Under the pieces are notes generated by a model. The model was not told where the DNA came from and ran no database searches. It worked only from the letters and a program-made list of their open reading frames with translations. Both the position numbers and the translations under genes were made by a program. Shown in pieces: positions 23,218-28,912 of a stretch of DNA of 28,912 nt (position 1 is the first letter of the stretch; every line of letters begins with the position of its first letter). This stretch comes from JBEKHI01 sp050012355 (GTDB taxonomy: Bacteria; Actinomycetota; Actinomycetes; Streptosporangiales; Streptosporangiaceae). The DNA is taken from contig JBEKHI010000182.1 of NCBI GenBank assembly GCA_050012355.1, positions 1 to 28,912 of the forward strand, written 5' to 3'.

Positions 23218-23793
23218 TCAGCCGGCCGGGGCCATGTCCAGCAGCCGGCCGCGAGTCAGGATGCTGATCATCGCCCACGGGCTGACGTGCTCTACGCCGA
23301 GGCGGCGGCGGGTGACAACGGCCGCGGCTGCCAGGCACTCCAGCGCGAAGCGCAGCTCACCGGCGCCGGACGGGGCGGGCAGCGCGTCCTGGTCGTACGC
23401 CACGGCCGCGCGGATGCCGGTGACGCGCAGCTCGACGGCGGACCGGCGGGCGCCGCGGATCCAGCCGCGCACCGTCCCGGCCGGGACATCCAGGTCCAGG
23501 GCGATGCGGCGGTGCCCGGACCCGCGGGCCGAGGCGACCAGGGCCTGCCCGATCAGCGCTGTGGAGTAGGCACGGCGCGGCAGCAGCGCGGCGTCGAGCA
23601 CGACGTGCGTCACCTGGCAGCCGGGGCACCGCGCCCGGTCCGGGCACACCGTCATCATGGCGCCGGCCCGGTCGCGGACCGTGCGCTCGCGGGCATGCCC
23701 CCACGGCCGTAGCGGCCCGGCGCAGTCCGGGCAGCCCAGCTTGCGGCGGGCTAGCGCGATGCCGGCCGCCGCGGTGTCGAAGACCTCGATCAT
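23218..23793 (-). CDS. Zinc-ribbon and helix-turn-helix protein (DUF6431-like)
   Basis: About 191 residues. The N-terminal part holds CPDCAGPLRPWGHARERTVRDR and CPDRARCPGCQVTHVVLD, four or more cysteines arranged as a zinc ribbon. The middle is SARGSGHRRIALDLDVPAGTVRGWIRGAR, a clear homeodomain-like helix-turn-helix, and the end has VSPWAMISILTRGRLL. From memory this order matches the DUF6431 family of actinobacteria, commonly beside IS481-type or other transposases, so it may be a mobile-element remnant. No transposase is visible here. ATG 23793 is chosen because the family-like region begins there; the frame extends to 23868 without a motif. Confidence 0.7.
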   Translation of the reverse strand: MIEVFDTAAAGIALARRKLGCPDCAGPLRPWGHARERTVRDRAGAMMTVCPDRARCPGCQVTHVVLDAALLPRRAYSTALIGQALVASARGSGHRRIALDLDVPAGTVRGWIRGARRSAVELRVTGIRAAVAYDQDALPAPSGAGELRFALECLAAAAVVTRRRLGVEHVSPWAMISILTRGRLLDMAPAG

Positions 23794-23975
23794 CGTCCAT
23801 CCCGCCAGGATCAGCCCGGCCGTCCACTCCGCGACAGGGGGAACTGGTGTTGCAGCCTGGCACCACACGGGCTCCCGCGCAACTCAGGCGTCCCGGCCGC
23901 CTGGTACTGGCACCACGCCGATACGCACGATCGCTCCGGCCCGCCGGGCCGCAGGTCACCGTGCCCGGAGGCGGT

Positions 23976-24224
23976 TCATCGGCAAGGTGCCGCCGCCGAC
24001 CCGACCGACCCGCCGACGCATCCCATCGGCACGCTCAACGCCGCACACAGGTCAAACCATGGGAATCCTGAGCGCCGCGCAACAGCCAGTCCAAGCAGTA
24101 CCAGTTCCTGTGTCGGTGTCAGGGGTATGTCACGGCCGTCGCCGCGGACCCGGAACGGGCCTAGCAAATCGATGCCGATAATAGCAGCGGGAGCGGTTAT
24201 CGGATAATCTCCGGTGCTGAGCAT
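23976..24224 (-). pseudogene. Truncated SARP-like regulator (DNA-binding N-terminus only)
   Basis: From ATG 24224, with AAGGAAG 6 nt upstream, the frame encodes about 82 residues. IGIDLLGPFRVRGDGRDIPLTPTQELVLLGLAVARR closely follows the start of the winged-helix domain of Streptomyces antibiotic regulatory proteins (pattern RLLGPLEV..DGR...PKQR.LLALL). The recognition helix and the whole bacterial transcriptional activator domain are missing, and the frame ends at 23976 in unrelated sequence. It is either a decayed gene or a fragment. It is divergent from the big HTH-NTPase-TPR gene about 800 bp away, the kind of protein that carries a SARP domain in AfsR. Confidence 0.45.
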
Positions 24225-24304
24225 TTGATCGCTTCCTTTCGGCCCCCCATCAGGAAGTTGCATTTTTTATTAAAGTGCGCGGAAAACGTGGCCAGGTACC
24301 GCCC

Positions 24305-24346
24305 TTAAATAATTCCTTGCGCCAGGTCCTTTCTGGTAGTACTCAT
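24305..24346 (-). CDS. Possible 13-residue upstream ORF
   Basis: ATG 24346 follows AGAGGAA by about 6 nt and encodes MSTTRKDLAQGII before TAA at 24307-24305. It lies about 80 nt upstream of the SARP-like start on the same strand in an AT-richer leader. It could be a leader peptide or chance. Confidence 0.25.
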   Translation of the reverse strand: MSTTRKDLAQGII

Positions 24347-24974
24347 GCACAATTCCTCTCATCCGAGGTGAGGGTGGTTCGGCGCGGAGGGGGCAGGCGG
24401 TTATTAGGGCTGGCCAACGGCCCGCGTGTCATCCGGCCGCCCTGATTGCAGCTCACTGTATTTGCTGTATGACGACACGGACCAGGAAGTTTTGTGGCAA
24501 TCTCATCGGCAGAGTTGGGCCGTCTGGACCGTTCGATCCGAACCGTCTCTCTGTACTCCGGTCGGCCGAAATCCTCCGGAGATGACCCGCCGAGCCCTGG
24601 TTGGTCAGCCGGTCGACTCCGAGTGGCCCGCCCGATGCGATTAGTCGCCGCCGTGGTCGCGCATCGACTGTACGCACTGGCTGCGGTCATCGTCGGATTC
24701 TCTTCGCGGCGGACGAGGGATCCTGAAGCCTCGGTGAGCGGGCGGGGCGCGAGTGTCGGTGTTGGATGCGGCCGCGGGCAACGACGGTGAGGAAGCCGAG
24801 CAGGGCGGGTTCGAAGACGCCGCTGGCCATCTTGATCCAGGGTGCCGATCCGGAGATGAGCGTTCTCAATCGATTGCCGACGGCGCCCGGGCTGGTGGAG
24901 CATCAGGCCAGGCTGCGGGAGCCTGCACGACGTCGCCGCGGTGAGCTTTGTCAGCTTTCTGGAATAGGAGCAGA
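24347..24974. other. Stretch without a convincing gene
   Basis: Several overlapping frames of 60-186 codons exist on both strands (for example 24903 down to 24343, and 24494-24790), but none has a family motif, a good ribosome-binding site or actinobacterial third-position GC bias. Arginine, serine and proline dominate, as in random GC-rich sequence. It may be degraded coding DNA between the SARP-like fragment and the regulator at 25029. Confidence 0.5.
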
Positions 24975-25022
24975 ATGAGGGCGCGTGTCAGATTGCCGGT
25001 TTTGTGTCGGGGATTGTGTTGA
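24975..25022 (+). CDS. Possible 15-residue leader peptide
   Basis: AGGAG (24966-24970), a 4-nt gap and ATG 24975 begin a 15-codon frame, MRARVRLPVLCRGLC, ending at TGA 25020-25022, only 6 nt before the GTG of the large regulator. The size, strong ribosome-binding site and position fit a leader peptide that couples or attenuates translation. Confidence 0.4.
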   Translation: MRARVRLPVLCRGLC

Positions 25023-25028
25023 TGCGGG

Positions 25029-27725
25029 GTGGATCAGGCGGTGGGTGCCGACGGGTTCGGGGCGATGTTGCGGCGGCAACGGCTCGCGGCGGGCCTGACA
25101 CAGGAGCAGCTGGCCGGTCGAGCCGAGATAAGTGTGCGCGCGATCAGTGATTTGGAGCGTGGCCGGACGACTCGGCCGTTCCGGCATTCGGTGCGAATGC
25201 TCGCAGCCGCGCTGGGGCTGGAAGGCGCAGCGGCCGAGGAGTTCGCAGCCCACGCCCTTGCCGGCTCGAATACCTTCAACAGCACAGATACAGCCGTGGC
25301 GCCGCGCGGCTCGCCTGATCCGGCCGAGCAAAGCTCTCAGCAGCGGACCGATGTGCTGGTGCCACGTCAGTTGCCCGCTGGGGTGCGGCACTTCACCGGC
25401 CGACGGGCCGAACTCGACGCGCTGACTGGTCTGCTGGCCGAGCCGGGACAGACCGGGAGCACGGTGGTGATCTCGGCGATCGACGGGATGGCCGGGATCG
25501 GCAAGACAGCCCTCGCGGTGCACTTCGCCCATCGGGTGGTGGGGGCGTTTCCGGACGGACAGTTGTATGTGAACCTGCGCGGCTACGACCCCCGCGAACC
25601 GGTGTCCCCGGCAGACGCGCTAGGCGGTTTCCTGCGGGCCCTAGGGGCGGACGGACGGCGGATTCCGGCCGACGAGCAAGAGAGGGCCGCGATGTACCGG
25701 AGCCTGCTGGCCGGGCGGCGGGTGCTGGTGGTGCTGGACAATGCACGCGAGGCGCAGCAGGTGCGACCGCTGCTGCCAGGCGCGGTCGGCTGCCTGGCGC
25801 TGGTGACCAGCCGCGGCAGTCTGGCCGGGCTGGCAGCCCGGGACGGCGCCGTGCGCCTGCGGCTAGACGCGCTGGCGCCCGGGGATGCGGTCGCCCTGCT
25901 GCGGGAGTTGCTCGGGCCCCGCGCGCGCGACGATCCGGACGCGCTCGCGGCACTGTCCGAGCTGTGCTGTCGGCTACCGCTGGCGTTGCGCCTGGCCGCC
26001 GAGGTGGCGGCCTCGCGCCCTACCCTGCCCCTGAGCGGGCTGGCCGGGGAGCTGGCTGACCTGCGCCGCCGACTCGACGTGCTGGACGCCGACGCAGACG
26101 AGGCCACCGCGGTGCGCTCGGTGTTCTCTTGGTCCTACCGGAACCTGGAGACGGATGCCGCCCGCATGTTCCGGCTGTCCTCTCTGCATCCCGGAGCGGA
26201 TTTCGATCTCTATGCAGCGGCTGCGCTGACCGCCACCTCAGGCGAGCAAGCCAGTCGGCTGCTCGGTCGGCTCTCGCGGGCGCATCTGCTGCACGCGGCC
26301 ACGCCGGGCCGGTACGGCATGCACGACCTGCTGCGCGTCTACGCCCGTGAACTGGCCGACACCCACGATGGCGAGTGTGACCGGCATGCGGCCCTCACCG
26401 GGTTGCTGGAGTACTACCTGCACACCGCCGCGGCCGCAATGGACACGCTCTACCCCGCTGAGGCCCGCCGTCGGCCCCGCCTTGCCGCCCCGACCGGCAT
26501 CGTCGCGCCGGTGGGGGAGCCCGCCGCGGCGCGGGCGTGGCTGGATGCCGAGCTCGCGAACCTGATCGCCGTGGCCGCGCTCGCGGCCGAGCACGGCTGG
26601 CCGGGCCACGCCATCGCTCTGGCAGGCACCGTGGAACGCTATCTCAGCTTTGGTTACCACCTGGCCGAGGCGAGCGCGATCCACCGCCACGCCCTGTACG
26701 CGGCACGGCACGGCGGCAACCTAGCCGCCGAGGCGACCTCGCTGACCCACCTTGGCTTCATCGCGTTGATGCAGAACCGCTACCAGCAGGCCCTCGACTA
26801 TCAGCAGCAGGCTCTGGCGCTGTTCCAGCGGGCCGGGGACCGGCACGGGCAGACCCGAGCGCTGCACCGCCTCGCCCTGGTCGAACGCTCCCTCGGCCAG
26901 CTCGAGGCCTCCGCCGGGCACGCTGCGCAGGTCCTGGCGATCACCCGGCAGGACGGGGATCGGCTTGGACAGGCACGTGCATTGCAAAGCCTCGGCCAGA
27001 CACGGCAGGCCCAGGGCCGCTCCCACGAGGCGGGCGACCATCTTCGCCAGGCACTGACCCTGCTCGATGCACTGGCAGACCGGCTCGGCCAGTCAGTGAC
27101 CGTCAAGGACCTTGGCGTCATCGAACTCGGCCAGGGCCACTTGGAACTGGCGGCCGAGTACTTTCGGCGGGCCCTGGCGCTGTGCCTCGAGACGAACAAC
27201 CCCAGCGGGCAGGCCGAGGCACTCTCCCGGCTCGGCCTGACTCATCTGCGCAGCGGCCGCCACGAGCAGGCGGTCGAGCATCAGCAACGCGCCCTGACCA
27301 TCTACCGCCAGATCAAGGAGCGGGAGGGCGAAGGTGAGGTTCTGGCCCGCCTCGCCCTGGCTGATCTGCAGGCTGGCCGACACCAGCAGGCCTTCACGCA
27401 CCTTGAGCAAGCGCTGCGCCTGTCCCGTGAACTCGGCCTGCAACTATTGGAAGCCACGGTGCTCAACGGCCTGGGAGAAGCCCTGCTAACCACGGGCGAG
27501 CCCGACCAGGCCCGCGTCCGGCACGCCGCCGCGCTCGACCTGTCCCGGCAGACCGGCGGCCACGACGAGCAGGCCCGCGCCCACCGCGGCCTCGCCCACG
27601 CCCACACGGCACTGGGCAACCGGGACGAGGCCGAGCACCACCGCAAGGAAGCACTGACCCTCGAAACCCAACCCGATATCGCTCAAAACGAAGCGCAGAC
27701 GCCACCTGGCAGCGCTGACAGCTGA
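25029..27725 (+). CDS. XRE-type HTH, STAND/NB-ARC NTPase and TPR regulator (AfsR-like without SARP)
   Basis: An 898-residue protein. Residues about 10-60 form an XRE helix-turn-helix (LRRQRLAAGLTQEQLAGRAEISVRAISDLERGRTTRP). A STAND NTPase follows: FTGRRAELDALT (122-133), Walker A GMAGIGKT (153-160), Walker B RVLVVLDNA (231-239), VTSRG near 259-263 and RLPLAL (315-320). A winged-helix segment has YGMHDLLRVYARELA. From about 570 there are some eight TPR units (repeats with YQQALDYQQQALALFQRAGD and HEQAVEHQQRALTIYRQ). Such proteins sense a ligand through the TPRs and switch by ATP binding, usually controlling specialised metabolism. GTG 25029 is used; GTG 25041 is an alternative. A leader peptide may precede it. 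Confidence 0.92.
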   Translation: MDQAVGADGFGAMLRRQRLAAGLTQEQLAGRAEISVRAISDLERGRTTRPFRHSVRMLAAALGLEGAAAEEFAAHALAGSNTFNSTDTAVAPRGSPDPAEQSSQQRTDVLVPRQLPAGVRHFTGRRAELDALTGLLAEPGQTGSTVVISAIDGMAGIGKTALAVHFAHRVVGAFPDGQLYVNLRGYDPREPVSPADALGGFLRALGADGRRIPADEQERAAMYRSLLAGRRVLVVLDNAREAQQVRPLLPGAVGCLALVTSRGSLAGLAARDGAVRLRLDALAPGDAVALLRELLGPRARDDPDALAALSELCCRLPLALRLAAEVAASRPTLPLSGLAGELADLRRRLDVLDADADEATAVRSVFSWSYRNLETDAARMFRLSSLHPGADFDLYAAAALTATSGEQASRLLGRLSRAHLLHAATPGRYGMHDLLRVYARELADTHDGECDRHAALTGLLEYYLHTAAAAMDTLYPAEARRRPRLAAPTGIVAPVGEPAAARAWLDAELANLIAVAALAAEHGWPGHAIALAGTVERYLSFGYHLAEASAIHRHALYAARHGGNLAAEATSLTHLGFIALMQNRYQQALDYQQQALALFQRAGDRHGQTRALHRLALVERSLGQLEASAGHAAQVLAITRQDGDRLGQARALQSLGQTRQAQGRSHEAGDHLRQALTLLDALADRLGQSVTVKDLGVIELGQGHLELAAEYFRRALALCLETNNPSGQAEALSRLGLTHLRSGRHEQAVEHQQRALTIYRQIKEREGEGEVLARLALADLQAGRHQQAFTHLEQALRLSRELGLQLLEATVLNGLGEALLTTGEPDQARVRHAAALDLSRQTGGHDEQARAHRGLAHAHTALGNRDEAEHHRKEALTLETQPDIAQNEAQTPPGSADS

Positions 27726-27781
27726 TCGTTGCCTGCAGGTCGGCGCAGCCGCTGGTTGTCTGTTTTTTGCAATGTCCTGAT

Positions 27782-27798
27782 GAACACTCTCAGTGTTC
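27782..27798 (+). terminator. Small hairpin after the HTH-NTPase-TPR gene
   Basis: GAACACT (27782-27788) and AGTGTTC (27792-27798) are perfect 7-bp arms around CTC, 56 nt after the stop. No T-tract follows; it is a candidate terminator or dyad. Confidence 0.35.
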
Positions 27799-28181
27799 CC
27801 GCAGCTGCCGCGACGGACCTTGTTCTCAAATAACTGATGTCTCAGGCATTCAATGTTGCGAAAGTAATCTTTTATGACTCCAGTGGATACATGGATATTT
27901 CCAGCACAGGGGCACTACTCGCCGTTCTGTCAAAGTTTGATTGATTTTTTCTCTCTTACTGTCAATCTATTGCAGCCAAAGAAGACTTTATATACGTTAA
28001 AGGCGGTTCGAGCCATCATCCCAAGCCGTCCGCCGGCCAGCTCCCCGCGGAACTTCTGCTGACCGGCGTCCGGCACCCGCCGACTGGACACGCAGATCCT
28101 CACGAGCGTCGCCAGACAGCACACCCACAGCTATCCGCGGCCCGGGCATGTCGCGCGGGCCTGGCCCCCAAGGATGACGGC
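27799..28181. other. AT-richer intergenic region upstream of a secreted hydrolase gene
   Basis: Roughly 27830-28010 is clearly poorer in GC than the rest of the window, with runs such as TTGATTGATTTTTTC and CTTTATATACG (near 27986-27996). A TTGCAG (27970-27975) upstream of TATACG (27991) is a weak promoter guess with a short spacer. No gene is convincing; a 62-codon frame at 27874-28062 lacks any motif or ribosome-binding site. It probably holds the promoter and regulatory DNA for the gene at 28182. Confidence 0.45.
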
Positions 28182-28912
28182 ATGTTTCACATCAGAGCCA
28201 ACGGCGGCTCGCGTGGCCGACCATGGCGGTGGCTGGCCACCATGGTCGCTATCGTGGCTGGCCTTGCATTCCTCACGGCTATCGGCTTCGCCCGGCCCGC
28301 GGCCGCCCAGTCGACACCCGGCGCGGACGTCCCGTTCACCGAGTACAACGCGGTTAACGCCGCCACCAACGGCACGATCCTCGGCCCCGACTACTCCTTC
28401 GGATCGCTGCCATCAGAGGCCACCGGCCGTGAGGTTGACCTGCTCACCGGCCAGGGCGAGTACGTGACGTTCACCCTCACCGCGCCCGCCAACGCGGTGG
28501 ATTTCCACTACTCGATCCCCGACTCGGCGGACGGCACCGGACTGACCGACCCGCTGAGCCTTTACGTCAACGGCACCTATGACACAGCGTTGTCGCTGAC
28601 GTCGGATTACAGCTGGCTGTACGGGTCGTATCCGTTCACCAACACGCCGAGCAACGGCCTCGGCCACGACTTCTACAACGACGTGCGGACGATGTTCAGC
28701 TCGACGCTCCCGGCCGGGACCACGGTCACGCTGAAGATCGACGCCGGGGACAACGCGCCCTGGTACGCCATCAACACCGCCGACTTCGAGGTCGTCCCGG
28801 CGGCGACCGCGTCGCCATCCGGGTACATCAACGCCACGGCCGCGCCTTATGACGCCGACCCGACCGGCACGACCGACTCGACGACCGCGATCCAGGACGC
28901 CATCAACGCGGC
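28182..28912 (+). CDS. Secreted beta-helix glycoside hydrolase, N-terminal part (GH87/GH28-like; runs off window)
   Basis: ATG 28182 has AGGA 7 nt upstream. The first 43 residues form a Sec signal peptide: arginine-rich start, hydrophobic core WLATMVAIVAGLAFLTAIGFA and cleavage near PAAA-QS. The next ~160 residues (FTEYNAVNAATNGTILGP, GREVDLLTGQGEYVTFTLTAPANAVDFHYSIPDS, LSLYVNGTYDTALSLTSDYSW) look like the CBM6-like beta-sandwich that precedes alpha-1,3-glucanase and mycodextranase-type enzymes. Then AAPYDADPTGTTDSTTAIQDAINA is the usual opening of a pectate-lyase-like right-handed beta-helix. The catalytic part is beyond the window. Likely function is polysaccharide breakdown outside the cell; the family is a recollection, not a search. 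Confidence 0.82.
   Translation, partial: MFHIRANGGSRGRPWRWLATMVAIVAGLAFLTAIGFARPAAAQSTPGADVPFTEYNAVNAATNGTILGPDYSFGSLPSEATGREVDLLTGQGEYVTFTLTAPANAVDFHYSIPDSADGTGLTDPLSLYVNGTYDTALSLTSDYSWLYGSYPFTNTPSNGLGHDFYNDVRTMFSSTLPAGTTVTLKIDAGDNAPWYAINTADFEVVPAATASPSGYINATAAPYDADPTGTTDSTTAIQDAINA

Noticed and set aside
24343..24903. Minus-strand frame of 186 codons
   Set aside because: Arginine/proline/serine-rich with no motif or ribosome-binding site.
26750..27600. Repeated DNA within the large regulator as a genomic repeat
   Set aside because: The repetition is at protein level and is explained by tandem TPR units.
27990..28030. GGTTCGAG motif that could mark a tRNA T-arm
   Set aside because: No matching acceptor, D-arm or anticodon stem can be built around it.
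27874..28062. Plus-strand frame of 62 codons in the AT-richer spacer
   Set aside because: No ribosome-binding site and no resemblance to a known small protein; the length is expected by chance in lower-GC sequence.

Overview
This window comes from a high-GC Gram-positive chromosome, most likely a filamentous actinomycete with a large genome. The signs are GC-rich codons, many GTG/TTG starts, ATGA/GTGA stop-start overlaps, a DUF574-type SAM methyltransferase, PadR/PaaX/TetR regulators, an AfsR-like HTH-NTPase-TPR protein and several secreted repeat or beta-helix proteins. I cannot name the species. I see no tRNA, rRNA, CRISPR array, intact insertion sequence or phage.

Layout: (1) 1-640, the end of a secreted-type repeat protein and a strong hairpin. 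(2) 650-5708, an aldehyde dehydrogenase divergent from a PadR regulator, which heads a PadR / ABC ATPase / FtsX-like permease operon; an almost perfect palindrome abuts the PadR start codon. (3) 5711-7113, a Fic-family AMP-transferase convergent to the permease, with a dense array of TGCTA/TAGCA half-sites upstream. (4) 7153-8425, a decayed locus: a frameshifted DUF151-like protein and an ECF sigma factor that has lost its end and is joined to the tail of a paralogue of the first gene. (5) 8436-13346, a tightly coupled run: SAM methyltransferase, amidase, deoxyribose-phosphate aldolase, aldehyde dehydrogenase and a non-catalytic aldehyde dehydrogenase homologue, suggesting deoxynucleoside or aldehyde catabolism. 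(6) 13825-14374, a hairpin leader and small membrane protein. (7) 14393-18750, a likely single regulon: a cytochrome P450, a TetR regulator and a divergent operon of a small membrane protein, ABC ATPase, ABC-2 permease and DUF2218 protein. The P450 and ABC operon have near-identical promoters embedded in a shared dyad element. (8) 18948-20800, a drug/metabolite transporter and a PaaX-family regulator. (9) 20845-23793, a Tat-exported beta-helix protein of lower GC, a lectin-like extracellular protein and a zinc-ribbon/HTH protein. (10) 23976-27725, a truncated SARP-like fragment, a long stretch without convincing genes, a possible leader peptide and a large HTH-NTPase-TPR regulator. (11) 27726-28912, an AT-richer intergenic region and the start of a secreted beta-helix glycoside hydrolase.

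The clearest regulatory discovery is the duplicated TetR-type promoter/operator at 15636-15676 and 16276-16316. The clearest genome-decay story is the sigma factor/DUF151 region at 7153-8425. All family assignments rest on reading motifs by eye and on recalled family knowledge; no database search was run.
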